Origin: Auritidibacter ignavus
GTDB taxonomy: Bacteria > Actinomycetota > Actinomycetes > Actinomycetales > Micrococcaceae
Direction: 5' to 3'
DNA: 64,000 nt
Assembly (NCBI RefSeq): GCF_003703835.1
Contig: NZ_RDQR01000011.1
Span: 1 to 64,000, forward strand
Both the position numbers and the translations under genes were made by a program. Below, in pieces: positions 52,487-62,481 of this stretch; within the stretch, counting starts at the first letter, position 1, and each line of letters starts with the position of its first letter. The notes beneath the pieces were generated by a model, which was not told the origin of the DNA, ran no database searches, and saw only the letters and a list, made by a program, of their open reading frames with translations.

Positions 52487-52942
52487 AAGAAGGTGTGTTT
52501 TCCCTCAATCGCTCTCTATGGTCGGGTAGCCGTCCTTGAGTTCTTGCGACTTCAGCGGTGGCAGATTCCTTTTGAATAGGCCCTCCCGGGGTTTGAGGAT
52601 CTTGCAATGTGGCCACTCCTTATGGGCCACGCAAGTATCTATCGCTTCTATTGTGTTTCGTTGGTGAAGTTTGGGGGAGTGCGTGCTGGAGCTGAATCTT
52701 TCACCAACATGACGAGATCCACGCAGGTATCTCAAAAATCAACAGTCTTAGCAAAGAGCGGAACTCGCGAGGTCGGTTTGAGCTGTCAAAACGCACCTCA
52801 GACCGAGAATCTGCGGAGTTTTCGCTCGCTGTGGCCGAGTCGCAGAATTTCCCATTCGGCTCTGACATGCACATTTACGCATATGTTTATAAGAGGCTCT
52901 GGAAAGTCCCGCGCTGACCGGGTTTCCCTAGCTTAACACAGT

Positions 52943-52958
52943 AGTGAGGTAGATCACG
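52943..52958. promoter_or_regulatory. CRP/GlxR-like site before the butanediol-type dehydrogenase
   Basis: AGTGAGGTAGATCACG matches GTGA-N6-TCAC exactly, with the TA centre of the GlxR pattern. It lies 100 bp before the start of the dehydrogenase gene. Confidence 0.55.
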
Positions 52959-53057
52959 TTACCGGCGGTTACCCCCGTATGACTTACCGGACGGGCGTCA
53001 GTACGCTGAAAGCGAGTCCACGTCACAACTCACAAATACGACAAAGGGAGCAAAGTG

Positions 53058-54134
53058 ATGAAGGCAGTACTGTACTACGGCAAAGAAGATCTACGCAACG
53101 AAGAAATCGATGAGCCAGAGCTGGTTCCCGGTACCGTGAAAATTGCCCCGGCATACAACGGTATCTGCGGCTCGGACTTGAGCTTGTACTTCAACGGTCC
53201 GGTACCGCCGGCACCGACCGCAGACGAAAAGCACCCCCTGACCGGAGACACCCTGCCGATCGTCTTCGGCCACGAATTTTCCGGCGTCGTTACCGAGGTT
53301 GCTGACGATGTGGAAGGCATCAGCCCCGGCGATCACGTTGCTGTTGAACCGGTCATCGTCTGTGGCGAATGCTTCCCCTGCCAGTCTGGGCAGTACAACC
53401 TGTGCACTAAGGCCGGTTGCCACGGTATCTCCGGTAACGGCGGTGGCTTGGCTGAACAGCTCGTCGTGGACAAGCAGTGGGTTCACCCGGTCGGTGACCT
53501 GCCCCTGGACCAGGCTGCGCTGATCGAGCCGCTGTCTGTAGCGTTGCACGCTGTGAAGAAGTCCGGCGTGGAGTCCGGTCAGACCGCGGTGGTTGGCGGT
53601 ATGGGCCCGGTGGGCCAGCTGGTCGCCGCCGTGCTGAAGGCGCGTGGCGTACATGTGATCGCCTCCGAGGTGTCGGCCAAGCGGAAGGAATTCGCCAAGA
53701 AGGCCGGCTACGTCGACGCCGTGATCGATCCGACCGAAGAGGACCTTGTCGACTACGTCAAGGACAAGACCGACAACGCCGGTGCCGCCGTGGCCTTCGA
53801 CTGCGCCGGTGCTCAGGTGGTCTTCGAACAAATGCTGGACTCCCTGGGCGCAGGCGGCCATCTCGAGGTCGTCGCTGTGCACACCAAGGCCGTTGACCTG
53901 GATATCACCAACAAGCTGACCCTCTCGGAGCACTCGGTGGGTGCTTCTTTCGGATACGCCGGTGACCACGAAGAAGCTATTGAGCTCGTGAAGTCCGGCA
54001 AGGTGAACCTCGAGCAGTTCATCTCCTCAGTGATCAAGCCCGAAGATATCGTGGAAAAGGGTTTCAACCAGTTGCGTGACCACGCTGATGAGGAAGTGAA
54101 GATCCTCGTCGAGGTCAACGCTCAGGACAAGTAA
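53058..54134 (+). CDS. (R,R)-butanediol dehydrogenase-like zinc dehydrogenase
   Basis: A 358-residue medium-chain dehydrogenase. Zinc ligands in GICGSDLS and GHEFSG, structural Cys in CGECFPCQSGQYNLC, and the NAD fold GGMGPVGQLVAAVLKARG place it in the butanediol/sorbitol dehydrogenase branch. It would interconvert acetoin and 2,3-butanediol or oxidise another vicinal diol. The ATG at 53058 (not the GTG at 53055) is set by GGGAGCAAAGTG. Probably monocistronic, under the GlxR-like site upstream. Confidence 0.93.
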   Translation: MKAVLYYGKEDLRNEEIDEPELVPGTVKIAPAYNGICGSDLSLYFNGPVPPAPTADEKHPLTGDTLPIVFGHEFSGVVTEVADDVEGISPGDHVAVEPVIVCGECFPCQSGQYNLCTKAGCHGISGNGGGLAEQLVVDKQWVHPVGDLPLDQAALIEPLSVALHAVKKSGVESGQTAVVGGMGPVGQLVAAVLKARGVHVIASEVSAKRKEFAKKAGYVDAVIDPTEEDLVDYVKDKTDNAGAAVAFDCAGAQVVFEQMLDSLGAGGHLEVVAVHTKAVDLDITNKLTLSEHSVGASFGYAGDHEEAIELVKSGKVNLEQFISSVIKPEDIVEKGFNQLRDHADEEVKILVEVNAQDK

Positions 54135-54225
54135 GACTGCGTTCTCGCTCACATCGCGCTCCCTTCCGGTAGAGTTTCCGCAATATGGACTTATAGTTCC
54201 GCGGACTGACTGGAAGGGAGCGCGA

Positions 54226-54972
54226 ATGGTTAACGGCGTCCAATCGGTGGAGCGGGCTTTCCTCCTTCTGGAGCACATTGCCGGTGCCGGCGGTGAGATC
54301 TCGCTGTCCGAGCTAGCCGAGCAGACCGCACTCCCGCTGCCGACGATTCATCGGCTGTTGAAGACCCTGGCCCACAGTGGCTACGTTCGGCACTTGCCGA
54401 ATAAGCACTATGGGCTGGGACCGCGCCTGATCCGGCTCGGTGACCTCGCTTCACAACAGTTGGGGTCCTGGGCGCGACCCTACCTCGCCGAAGTCACCAA
54501 TGCCGTTCAGGAATCCACCAATATGGCCGTGCTGGACGGCGATATGGCGACCTATGTCGCCCAGGTTCCCTCCGCTCAAAGCATGCGCATGTTCACCGAA
54601 ATCGGTCGGCGCGTCCACACCAATTGCTCCGGTGTTGGAAAAGCCATGCTCTCTCAGCTACCAGACGAGCAGATCGAACAATTGGTCGTCCGTGCGGGGA
54701 TCCACCAGCCCACCGGACGGGGTCCTGCCACAGTCGCCGAACTGCTCGACGAAATTCGCGCCGTCCGCGCTCGCGGATACGCCACCGACGACGAAGAACA
54801 AGAACTCGGCGTGCGCTGTTTTGCCGTCCCCGTCCCGGACTTGCCGACCCCGGCGGCCATTTCTGTCTCGGGTCCGGTGACCCGGGTGGATGCTGCGTTC
54901 AAAGAACGAGCCGTGCCCTTACTCCAACGAGTCGCCTGGCGCATCGCACGTGTCGCCGCAACGCGTGGCTAA
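54226..54972 (+). CDS. IclR-family transcriptional regulator (glycolate module)
   Basis: A 248-residue IclR regulator. The N-terminal winged helix is QSVERAFLLLEHIAGAGGE then LPTIHRLLKTLAHSGYV. A C-terminal effector domain contains CSGVGKAMLSQLPDEQIE and ends in AISVSGP. AAGGGAG precedes the ATG. Followed 95 bp later by a glycolate-oxidase-type gene and malate synthase, so it likely senses glyoxylate or glycolate, as AllR/GclR-type members do. A GAAA-N5-TTTC element in the gap (54986-54998) could be its operator. Confidence 0.93.
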   Translation: MVNGVQSVERAFLLLEHIAGAGGEISLSELAEQTALPLPTIHRLLKTLAHSGYVRHLPNKHYGLGPRLIRLGDLASQQLGSWARPYLAEVTNAVQESTNMAVLDGDMATYVAQVPSAQSMRMFTEIGRRVHTNCSGVGKAMLSQLPDEQIEQLVVRAGIHQPTGRGPATVAELLDEIRAVRARGYATDDEEQELGVRCFAVPVPDLPTPAAISVSGPVTRVDAAFKERAVPLLQRVAWRIARVAATRG

Positions 54973-54985
54973 TATCCACGATACG

Positions 54986-54998
54986 GAAAAGAACTTTC
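54986..54998. promoter_or_regulatory. GAAA-N5-TTTC palindrome before the glycolate oxidase gene
   Basis: GAAAAGAACTTTC is a short inverted repeat in the 95-bp gap between the IclR gene and the FAD oxidase gene. Spacing to the start codon (about 70 bp) fits an operator near the promoter. The TGGAAA-type core resembles IclR-family targets. Confidence 0.35.
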
Positions 54999-55067
54999 AC
55001 AAATACGCGAGGTGGGCTAGAGTACATTTCGTCACACCTGCCCGTGAACTCCATCTCAGGGGGACCG

Positions 55068-56456
55068 ATGGAACGTCTTGCGCTTGAAGAGCTCCAGCAG
55101 CAACTCCCTGCTGACGTGCTGGTGACCAATCCCGCCACCATCGAGTCGTACCGCTGGGACCGGGCGAATGACCCTGAGGCCGGTACCCCTCTGGTTGTGG
55201 TGCGTCCGACCAGCACCGAGCAGGTCCAACAGATCGTGACCATCGCCGCCAAGTACCGCATTGCCCTGGTACCCCGGGGTGCCGGAACCAGCCTGTCGGG
55301 TGGTTCTACCGCCGTGGACAACGGTATTGTGCTCTCGCTGGAACGGATGAATTCCATCGAGGTTCACCCGCAGACACGTTCGGTCACCGCCGGCCCCGGG
55401 GCGCTGAATGCCGAGGTCAAGGTCGCCGCGGCAGAACACGGCTTGTGGTACCCACCAGATCCCTCCTCCTTCGAAATCTGCTCCATTGGTGGCAATGTGG
55501 CTACCAATGCCGGAGGCTTGTGCTGTGTGAAATACGGGGTCACCACCGATTACGTGTTGGGGATGACCGTGGTGCTCGCCGATGGCAAGATCATCACGCT
55601 CGGTGGCCCCTGCATCAAAGATGTGGCCGGGCTGTCGTTGACCAAGCTGTTCGTGGGGTCGGAAGGCACCCTCGGCGTGATCACCGAAGTCCACCTGCGC
55701 CTGATCCCGCGCCAAAAACAACCCACCACGATGGTGGCCACCTTCCCGTCGCTGGAGTCGGCGACCCAGGCGGTGCAACAGATCACCCGGACAATGCGCC
55801 CCTCAATGCTGGAATTCATGGATCACGCCACCATCCAGGCCGTCAACGCCGCCACCGGCATGGGACTGGACGATCAGGCTGCAGCGTTGCTGATTGCCCA
55901 ATCCGATGAATCGACTGCCTCGGCGGTGGAAGAAATCCAGCGGATGGAAGCGATCTGTACCGAGCAGGGTGCCACCGAGGCCTTCTGCACCGATGATCCT
56001 GAGGAAGGCGAGGCTTTTGTCACCGCCCGCCGAGTCGCGATCCCCTCTATTGAACGGATGGGTGCGGTGTTGCTAGAAGACGTCGGCGTGCCTCTGCCGA
56101 AACTTAGCGAGTTGGTGGTGGGGATCAACCAGATCGCGACCCGGCACCAGGTGAGCATCCCGACCATGGCTCACGCCGGGGACGGCAATACTCACCCGTT
56201 GGTGGTTTTGGATCCCACCGATCCGGAGCAACAGGCCCGAGCGCACCAGGCCTACGGAGAGATTATGGACCTGGCTATCGGTTTGGGCGGGACCATCACC
56301 GGCGAACACGGAGTGGGTCGGCTGAAGCGACCCTGGTTGCAGGACTATCTTGGCGAGGACATCATGGAACTCAACCAACGCATTAAGGACGCCCTGGACC
56401 CGCTGGGCATTATGAACCCCGGCGCCATCTTTGACGCGACAGATAAGGAGAACTGA
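55068..56456 (+). CDS. Glycolate oxidase-type FAD-linked oxidase (GlcD-like)
   Basis: A 462-residue FAD flavoprotein of the GlcD/D-lactate dehydrogenase group. The FAD domain shows [19 protein letters not shown] and [16 protein letters not shown], and the C-terminal domain has [11 protein letters not shown] and [10 protein letters not shown]. It is followed after two bases by malate synthase, which consumes glyoxylate, so glycolate oxidation to glyoxylate is the best supported role. The GlcE and GlcF partners are not adjacent. The ATG at 55068 follows GGGGA; the longer frame from 54624 overlaps the IclR gene and is not used. Confidence 0.9.
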   Translation: MERLALEELQQQLPADVLVTNPATIESYRWDRANDPEAGTPLVVVRPTSTEQVQQIVTIAAKYRIALVPRGAGTSLSGGSTAVDNGIVLSLERMNSIEVHPQTRSVTAGPGALNAEVKVAAAEHGLWYPPDPSSFEICSIGGNVATNAGGLCCVKYGVTTDYVLGMTVVLADGKIITLGGPCIKDVAGLSLTKLFVGSEGTLGVITEVHLRLIPRQKQPTTMVATFPSLESATQAVQQITRTMRPSMLEFMDHATIQAVNAATGMGLDDQAAALLIAQSDESTASAVEEIQRMEAICTEQGATEAFCTDDPEEGEAFVTARRVAIPSIERMGAVLLEDVGVPLPKLSELVVGINQIATRHQVSIPTMAHAGDGNTHPLVVLDPTDPEQQARAHQAYGEIMDLAIGLGGTITGEHGVGRLKRPWLQDYLGEDIMELNQRIKDALDPLGIMNPGAIFDATDKEN

Positions 56457-56458
56457 CC

Positions 56459-58636
56459 GTGACTCAACCGAACTACGCCGAACGTGCTGGACTGCAGGTG
56501 GCCGATGAGTTGCTGGAGTTCGTGGAAACCCACGCGCTACCGGCTGCTGAGCAGGATGCCGAGAGCTTCTGGTCCGGGGTGGCTGAGATCTTCGCCGATT
56601 TGACCCCGAAGAACCAGGCGCTGTTAGCCACCCGTGATGAGCTACAGCAGCAGCTGGACACCTACTACCGCGAGCACAACGGCGTCGGCGACGCTGCGAG
56701 GTATCGCGCATTTTTGGAAGAGATCGGCTACCTGTTGCCGGCCCCCGAGGAGGTCAAGGCCACCACGACCAACCTGGATGTGGAGATCACCCACCAGGCC
56801 GGCCCGCAGTTGGTGGTCCCGGTGAGCAACGCCCGCTTTGCCATCAACGCCGCCAATGCCCGGTGGGGTTCGCTCTACGATGCCTACTACGGCACCGATG
56901 CGATCGATCAGTCCGATGGGAAAGAACCGGTGGGAGACTACAACCCGGTTCGCGGTGCTGCGGTGATCGCTAAGGGTCGCGAACTGCTGGATCTCGCAGC
57001 CCCGTTGACCGCTGGCTCTCACGCTGACTCCACCGGCTACCGGGTGGTTGAGGGCGCCCTGAAGGTCACGTTGTCGAACGGGACCGAGACTGAGCTGGCT
57101 GATCCAGAGGGCTTCATCGGCTACACCGGATCCCCCGAACAGCCCGAGACGGTGTTGTTGCGCCATAACGGCCTGCACCTGGAGATCGACTTTGACACCT
57201 CGGGCACCATTGGCTCCACCGATGGTGCCGGGATCCAGGACATCATGCTGGAATCGGCCGTGACCTCGATCATCGACCTGGAAGACTCGGTGGCTGCGGT
57301 AGACGCCGAAGATAAAACCCTGTGCTACTCCAACTGGTCCGGGCTGGTCAACGGCACGCTGAGTGAAGAGGTGACCAAAAACGGCAGGACCTTCACTCGC
57401 GTGCTGGCAGATGACCGCCACTACACCGCCGCCAATGGCACCGATACCATCTCGCTGAAGGGCCGATCGCTCTTGTTGGTGCGCAACGTGGGCCATCTGA
57501 TGACCACCGATGCGGTGCTGGATGCCGAGGGCAATGAGGTGCCCGAGGGTATTTTGGACGCGATTATCACCTCGCTGGTGGCCGTGCCGAACCTGCGCTC
57601 CGGGAAAGGGAACTCTTCGACCGGATCGTTATATATCGTCAAACCGAAGATGCACGGTCCGACCGAAGTTGCTTTCGCCGTGGAGACCCTGGGCCGGGTC
57701 GAGCAGCTGCTCGGATTGCCCGCAACCAGCCTGAAGATCGGCATTATGGACGAGGAGCGTCGCACTTCGGTCAACCTGGCTGCCGCGATCAACGAAGCCA
57801 GCGATCGGGTATTCTTCATCAACACCGGATTCCTGGACCGCACCGGAGATGAAATCCACACCTCGATGCACGCCGGTGCCGTGGTGCGCAAGGCAGATAT
57901 GAAGGCTCAGCCCTTCCTGAAGGCCTACGAAAACTCCAACGTCGACATTGGCTTGGCGGCCGGCTTCCGCGGTACTGCCCAAATTGGTAAGGGCATGTGG
58001 GCCAAGCCGGATTTGATGGCCGATATGCTCGAGGAGAAGATCGGTCACGTCCGCTCCGGGGCCACCGCCGCCTGGGTGCCCTCACCGACCGCGGCCACAT
58101 TACATGCCCTGCACTACCATCTGGAAGATGCCTTCCAGGTCCAGTCCGAGATCGCTCAGCGTCAGGCCCAGTCCCTCGAGCCGTTGCTCCAGCCCCCACT
58201 GGGTGAGCCCGAGAAGCTCAGCGATGAGCAGCGCCTGGCCGAGGTGGACGAAAACGTCCAATCCATCTTGGGCTATGTGGTGCGCTGGATCGACCAGGGC
58301 GTGGGTTGCTCGAAGGTACCCGATATTCACGACGTGGCTCTGATGGAAGACCGCGCCACCCTGCGGATTTCCTCTCAGCTACTGGCCAACTGGCTCGAAC
58401 ACGGCGTCATCACTCAGGAGAAGGTGGATGAATCTCTGGCTCGCCTGTCTGCTGTGGTCGATGAACAAAACGCTGGCGACCCGAACTACGAGGTGTTGAT
58501 GCCCAACGGTCAGGGCGGAATCGCCTTCCAGGCCGCTCGTGCGCTGATCGTTGAGGGGGCCGCCCAGCCCAACGGCTACACCGAACCGTTGTTGCACCGC
58601 TACCGTCGGGCCAAGAAGCAGGAACAGCGCGGCTAA
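56459..58636 (+). CDS. glcB: Malate synthase G
   Basis: A 725-residue cytosolic enzyme condensing glyoxylate and acetyl-CoA to malate. The length and motifs are those of the G isoform: [56 protein letters not shown] and [19 protein letters not shown]. The GTG at 56459 follows AAGGAG and is two bases after the oxidase stop, so the pair is translated together. With the oxidase it makes a glycolate-to-malate route. Ends before a terminator hairpin at 58650-58680. Confidence 0.96.
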   Translation: MTQPNYAERAGLQVADELLEFVETHALPAAEQDAESFWSGVAEIFADLTPKNQALLATRDELQQQLDTYYREHNGVGDAARYRAFLEEIGYLLPAPEEVKATTTNLDVEITHQAGPQLVVPVSNARFAINAANARWGSLYDAYYGTDAIDQSDGKEPVGDYNPVRGAAVIAKGRELLDLAAPLTAGSHADSTGYRVVEGALKVTLSNGTETELADPEGFIGYTGSPEQPETVLLRHNGLHLEIDFDTSGTIGSTDGAGIQDIMLESAVTSIIDLEDSVAAVDAEDKTLCYSNWSGLVNGTLSEEVTKNGRTFTRVLADDRHYTAANGTDTISLKGRSLLLVRNVGHLMTTDAVLDAEGNEVPEGILDAIITSLVAVPNLRSGKGNSSTGSLYIVKPKMHGPTEVAFAVETLGRVEQLLGLPATSLKIGIMDEERRTSVNLAAAINEASDRVFFINTGFLDRTGDEIHTSMHAGAVVRKADMKAQPFLKAYENSNVDIGLAAGFRGTAQIGKGMWAKPDLMADMLEEKIGHVRSGATAAWVPSPTAATLHALHYHLEDAFQVQSEIAQRQAQSLEPLLQPPLGEPEKLSDEQRLAEVDENVQSILGYVVRWIDQGVGCSKVPDIHDVALMEDRATLRISSQLLANWLEHGVITQEKVDESLARLSAVVDEQNAGDPNYEVLMPNGQGGIAFQAARALIVEGAAQPNGYTEPLLHRYRRAKKQEQRG

Positions 58637-58649
58637 TTCTCACACGCAA

Positions 58650-58680
58650 TCGGCACCGTTCTGAATCGGGACGGTGCCGA
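58650..58680. terminator. Terminator after glcB
   Basis: TCGGCACCGT and ACGGTGCCGA form perfect 10-bp arms around 11 bases, 13 bp after the glcB stop and just before the convergent esterase end, so it can serve both transcripts. Confidence 0.7.
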
Positions 58681-58684
58681 GGCG

Positions 58685-59701
58685 TTAAAGGTCGCGCATG
58701 AACCTGACGGCGTGGTGCATTGCCTCACGTGCGCCACGCCAGACGCCCAAGGAATTGACGAAGGGGTGCAAGAGTCCGGAATTCACCCGCAGTGTGGTCT
58801 CCACTCCGGCCTCACGTAGAGCCTGAGCATAGGCGAGACCTTCGTCGCGCAGTGGATCAAATCCGGCCACTGACACGTAGGCCGGTGCGGTGCGTGCCAG
58901 CAACTCAGGTGGCGCCAACAATGGAGAAACGCGCCAGTCGGTGGCCAACTCCAGTTCAGAACCCAGATAGTGGTTGCGATACCATCGCATGTGCTTGCGC
59001 GTGAGGAAGTACCCGCGTGCGAATTCGTCGTATGAGACCGTATCCAGCCGGCTCAGGTTAGTTACCGGCACAAAGAGCATCTGTGCCACTGGCTGTGAGC
59101 TACCTGAATCCGCTCTGAGCAAAGATACCGCCGCACTTAGGTGCCCACCGGCCGAATCGCCGGCAATGATCACCTTATGCGGATCCACCCCGGGAACCTG
59201 GCCTTCCAGGACGGCATCCAGGGCGTCGTTCACGGCCAACAGCGCCGTCGGATGAGGGTGTTCCGGGGCGAGCGGGTACTCCAGGCTAATCACGATGACC
59301 TCGGCACGATGGCACAAGAACCGGGCGGTCGAATCGTGACTGCGCGTCGATCCCAGGGTCCAGCCACCCCCATGAGCGTAGAGCACAGCGGGACGAGGGA
59401 TCTGAGCTCCAATCGGATAGTAGACCCGCGCGAGTACTCCGCCCACATACTGGGTGGTGACAGCTAAAACGGCCGGACTTCCTGGGTTGCCGGCGGCCGC
59501 TTCCTTCTCGATCTCGCTGCGGGCCTGATCTACCGGGAGATCGGAGAAGTCTTTCGTGGCGAGGTTGAGAACTGCCAGAGAAAGACGAACATCGGAGTCC
59601 ATCCGGTCCCCCGAGCGATTCGTCAGAGCAGGGACAACTCGGTCCAGTACAGTATCAGGGATCCGGTCGAGGGCTCGAGCCGCCAGCGTGAGGCTAGACA
59701 T
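58685..59701 (-). CDS. HSL-family alpha/beta hydrolase (esterase/lipase)
   Basis: A 338-residue esterase of the hormone-sensitive-lipase family. The oxyanion-hole motif HGGGWTLG, the nucleophile elbow GDSAGG and the catalytic Asp/His regions (AGFDPLRDEG, NSGLLHPFVN) are visible. No signal peptide, so intracellular. The start lies two bases after the stop of the upstream gene, suggesting an operon with the baeRF-like gene. Substrate unknown; short-chain esters are usual. Confidence 0.93.
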   Translation of the reverse strand: MSSLTLAARALDRIPDTVLDRVVPALTNRSGDRMDSDVRLSLAVLNLATKDFSDLPVDQARSEIEKEAAAGNPGSPAVLAVTTQYVGGVLARVYYPIGAQIPRPAVLYAHGGGWTLGSTRSHDSTARFLCHRAEVIVISLEYPLAPEHPHPTALLAVNDALDAVLEGQVPGVDPHKVIIAGDSAGGHLSAAVSLLRADSGSSQPVAQMLFVPVTNLSRLDTVSYDEFARGYFLTRKHMRWYRNHYLGSELELATDWRVSPLLAPPELLARTAPAYVSVAGFDPLRDEGLAYAQALREAGVETTLRVNSGLLHPFVNSLGVWRGAREAMHHAVRFMRDL

Positions 59702-59703
59702 GG

Positions 59704-60753
59704 TTAATACCGCATCAAGGCAGCAACATTCTCGACGCGACCATCGGAAATGATGATGACCCGACCAGAGTTCAACAGCGTATGCAGAATGGCGGTGTTC
59801 ACCTGACCGGTGCCATCTGAGGCGGACAGTGCGGGGTTGATAAAGAGTCGGTCCACCCGGCCTTCGACCGCTCCATCGCGGATCACATCGGGTTGGGTCT
59901 CGCCCAAGCCGGTGCCAGCCACATTGGCGAAGCGCTCATACTCGGCATCATCGGCGGCAGCGAATCGCGGGCGGATGATCTGCTCCCAGACCTCATCGCG
60001 CAACTCAGCACCGGATTTAGTCTCCGGGTTACCGGCCAAGAATTCCTCGGTCACTACCGGATACGACGAATAGCCTCGGACCTCTGGGACGAGTTCGGAC
60101 ACGGAGGCTACCACCAGTGGCTGCGAGCGCGCCCGGCCGAGTTCATCACCCAGCGAGGCCCCCACATCGTGTAAGAACTTTTGCTGTTCGACTTCGAAAT
60201 TGCTGTTCCCATTGCCGCGCACGCCCGGGGTATAACCGGAACTACGATCATCCGACTCCCATTCTTCACGGGATTCCGGAACGTGGTTGAGCTCCAGCTC
60301 GGTGACGGTATCTTTGGTGGCATCAAAAAGCCGCACTTTATTTTGAGCCAGAGCCAGAATGTAAAACGCTGAGGACTCGGTGAGGGCCTCGGCAATCGGT
60401 CGCAACACGAAGTGCTGATTGACGTGAACGTATTCGGTGACCGGAACACCGAGCCGGTAGGCCCGCCAAAAACCATCGGCAGCAAAGAGTGCCAGGGTCT
60501 CAGACTGGTCACGCACAAAACCCGGGTCGGAGACTAGCTCCTCCAGCGGCGCCACGATCTGGTTAATGGCGTCGGGGTCGGAAGCCTGCTTTTTCGCCTC
60601 ATTCAGCGCGGATTTAATCCGGGTCGCCGTCTCCGAGGAGCTGTGGTGGATCGGATTGGTGGGAAGGAATATCGAGACCTTCAACCCCTCGGCGGTAGCC
60701 ATGGCTTTCAGGTCTTCTGCGGTGATCTGATCAAACTGTCCGTGTAGTCCCAT
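59704..60753 (-). CDS. baeRF-type (bacterial archaeo-eukaryotic release factor-like) protein
   Basis: A 349-residue soluble protein. The pattern VSIFLPTNPIHHSSSETATRIK and HFVLRPIAEALTESSAFYIL, followed by LALAQNKVRLFDAT and a C-terminal domain ending in GRVENVAALMRY, matches the baeRF families of bacterial eRF1-like proteins. Their role is unclear; ribosome rescue or stress-linked translation control has been proposed. It heads an operon with the esterase. An IS481 element is inserted 34 bp before its start, so its promoter may have been changed. Confidence 0.75.
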   Translation of the reverse strand: MGLHGQFDQITAEDLKAMATAEGLKVSIFLPTNPIHHSSSETATRIKSALNEAKKQASDPDAINQIVAPLEELVSDPGFVRDQSETLALFAADGFWRAYRLGVPVTEYVHVNQHFVLRPIAEALTESSAFYILALAQNKVRLFDATKDTVTELELNHVPESREEWESDDRSSGYTPGVRGNGNSNFEVEQQKFLHDVGASLGDELGRARSQPLVVASVSELVPEVRGYSSYPVVTEEFLAGNPETKSGAELRDEVWEQIIRPRFAAADDAEYERFANVAGTGLGETQPDVIRDGAVEGRVDRLFINPALSASDGTGQVNTAILHTLLNSGRVIIISDGRVENVAALMRY

Positions 60754-60786
60754 GAGTTCACACTACCGAGGAGACCGAAGTCACGT

Positions 60787-61788
60787 CTAGGTGTACTTCC
60801 CCGTGAGGTTGTGAACGCGGTCTGCTGGTGAGAGTCCCCCGATGGCGGTGTGGGCTCGGTGGTGATTGTAGTCATGTAAGAACGCTGCGTACGAGTTTTC
60901 GCGAGCACTGTCACTGGCATACGGTCTCGCGTAGGCCCATTCGTTCATCAGCGTCCGGTTGAACCGCTCGACTTTCCCATTCGTCTGCGGACGGCGAGGC
61001 CTCGTCCGCTTGTGCCTGACCCCATCTCCGAGGGCTTGCTGGGAGTCCGCGGACCGGTAACAAGCCCCGTTGTCCGTCATGACTGCTTCGATCGCGACAC
61101 TGATACTGGTGAAGAACCTGTTCGCCCGCTTCCAGAAGCCTGCTGCGGTGTGTTTCTTCTCGTCATTGAGGATCTCGGAGTAGACCAGCCGGGAGTAGTC
61201 ATCGACGGCGTGATGCAGGTACCGATACCCCCGCGACGAAGGCTGCCCGGCACGCGCGGCTTTGCCCCGTGAGGACTGGACCTTCCGGTCCTGGCCCGAT
61301 CCGCGGCCATGAGCCCGCCATCCGCCACCGTTAGGGATGCGGCCAAGCTTCTTGACATCAACGTGGACCAGCTGGCCGGGCTGCTCGGCTTCGTAGCGAC
61401 AGGGTGCGGGCCGGCGGACCGGCAGGCCGGTGGCCTGATCGATGCATTCCAGGTTAGGCATCCGGTAGCGGGCCAGGACCTGCCCGACGGTCGAGCGTGG
61501 CACGCGCAGGTGGTAGCCGATCCGGTGCGGCCCCCATCGGCGGTTGAACCGCAGCGCGATGATGCGTCGCTCGGTACGTGCGCTGAGCCTGTTCGGGCTG
61601 TGGTGCGGACGGCTCGAGCGGTCAGCCAAACCGGTCCCTGCCCGGTGCCGGCTCACCCAGCGAGACACCGTTGCCGGGGACACCTGGAAGCGTTCAGCAA
61701 CGCGTCGCTGGGGCCAGCCGTGATCGACAACAAGAGAGACGAGCCGGCGCCTACCCTCAATGGTCATCGGGGCGTTACGGTGTGTCAT
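60787..61788 (-). CDS. IS481-family transposase
   Basis: A 333-residue transposase. The N-terminal HTH region (WPQRRVAERFQVSPATVSRW) is followed by a DDE catalytic core: VDVKKLG (first Asp), MTDNGACY (second Asp) and KVERFNRTL (Glu). Length is normal for IS481. The reading frame ends GGG AAG TAC ACC TAG; that TAG is part of the CTAG at the left end, so the stop codon is supplied by the flanking target sequence. Full length and uninterrupted, so it may be active. Confidence 0.95.
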   Translation of the reverse strand: MTHRNAPMTIEGRRRLVSLVVDHGWPQRRVAERFQVSPATVSRWVSRHRAGTGLADRSSRPHHSPNRLSARTERRIIALRFNRRWGPHRIGYHLRVPRSTVGQVLARYRMPNLECIDQATGLPVRRPAPCRYEAEQPGQLVHVDVKKLGRIPNGGGWRAHGRGSGQDRKVQSSRGKAARAGQPSSRGYRYLHHAVDDYSRLVYSEILNDEKKHTAAGFWKRANRFFTSISVAIEAVMTDNGACYRSADSQQALGDGVRHKRTRPRRPQTNGKVERFNRTLMNEWAYARPYASDSARENSYAAFLHDYNHHRAHTAIGGLSPADRVHNLTGKYT

Positions 61789-61890
61789 GGAAGACCTCCG
61801 GGTCAGGGTGCGTGTCGTTACCCACCTCGATACCGGGGGTCGTCTCTGACCTCAAATCCCGTTCACAACCTCCCGAGGAACTACATCTAG
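60787..61890 (-). mobile_element. Complete IS481-family insertion sequence with CTAG flanks
   Basis: The terminal inverted repeats are clear: GTGTACTTCCCCGTGAGG at the left and, reversed, ATGTAGTTCCTCGGGAGG at the right, both continuing GTTGTGAACG. CTAG occurs immediately outside both ends and is likely the target duplication, though a 5-bp TCTAG reading is also possible. About 1.1 kb, typical for IS481. It sits between baeRF and the HTH gene and appears intact. Confidence 0.9.
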
Positions 61891-61978
61891 CCGTGATCAC
61901 CCAGACCCGCGAAATCTCCCCTGGAGTTGTACGCGACACCGAGAAGAAGCTGGCTTGCCTGCCGAAAGGATGGAACCT

Positions 61979-62365
61979 ATGAGCGCCTACACCACCATAG
62001 CCCGCCGCTGGTCCGGAGGTTGGGAAATCCACGTCACCGACCTCGGTGTCACCCAGGCCCGCACCCTCGCCGCCGCAGAACAGCAAGCTGCCGACTACAT
62101 CGAGACCCTCACCGGGGAAGCACCCGTGGCAGTGACCGTCACTCCTGACCTCGGGGAGCTCGGAAGCAAGGTCGTCCAGGCTCGCAAACTCTCTCAGGAT
62201 GCAGCCGAAGCGCAAGCCCGAGCCGCCTCAGAGATCCGAGGCGCCGTAGCCGAGCTGCGCTCCCAGGGACTATCTGTGACTGATATCGCCGCCATCCTGG
62301 GAGTCTCACGCGGTCGAGTCTCCCAGCTCACCACTGGCCCGCACGAGGAAAAGGCCGCGGCCTGA
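61979..62365 (+). CDS. Small HTH protein with HicB-like N-terminus
   Basis: A 128-residue protein. Residues 1-55 (YTTIARRWSGGWEIHVTDLG) resemble the HicB fold. A helical linker follows, then a C-terminal helix-turn-helix (SVTDIAAILGVSRGRVSQLT). AAAGGA precedes the ATG. Similar proteins are common in actinobacteria and are often annotated as toxin-antitoxin antitoxins, but no HicA toxin (dsRNA-binding, about 60 residues) is adjacent here. DNA binding is probable; the partner is unknown. Confidence 0.85.
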   Translation: MSAYTTIARRWSGGWEIHVTDLGVTQARTLAAAEQQAADYIETLTGEAPVAVTVTPDLGELGSKVVQARKLSQDAAEAQARAASEIRGAVAELRSQGLSVTDIAAILGVSRGRVSQLTTGPHEEKAAA

Positions 62366-62481
62366 CCCAGCCCAGCCGCTGAAACGCCCCCAGCCCCTTT
62401 GCAGCGGACACGCGACCGGCGGTCATTAGCATCACGGGCATCAGGCAGGGCTGAGTCGGTCACCCGGAGGAAATATTACGG

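Larger units (their letters stand above)
52297..53057. other. 760-bp intergenic region without a convincing gene
   Basis: No frame here has a ribosome site and a protein-like composition; frames at 52505-52735 (minus) and 52607-52936 (plus) are rich in rare residue mixes and look like chance. What can be seen: a plus-strand terminator-like hairpin followed by five T (52462-52486), and a CRP/GlxR-like site (52943-52958) near the promoter of the next gene. Base composition is lower in GC than flanking genes. Confidence 0.6.

Noticed and set aside
52607-52936. 109-codon plus-strand frame in the 52.3-53.1 kb gap
   Set aside because: Composition is not protein-like (many Ser, Arg, Thr and Cys without pattern) and there is no ribosome site.
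54624-55067. Upstream extension of the glycolate oxidase frame
   Set aside because: It overlaps the IclR gene in a different frame; the ATG at 55068 with its own site and family-like N-terminus is the start.
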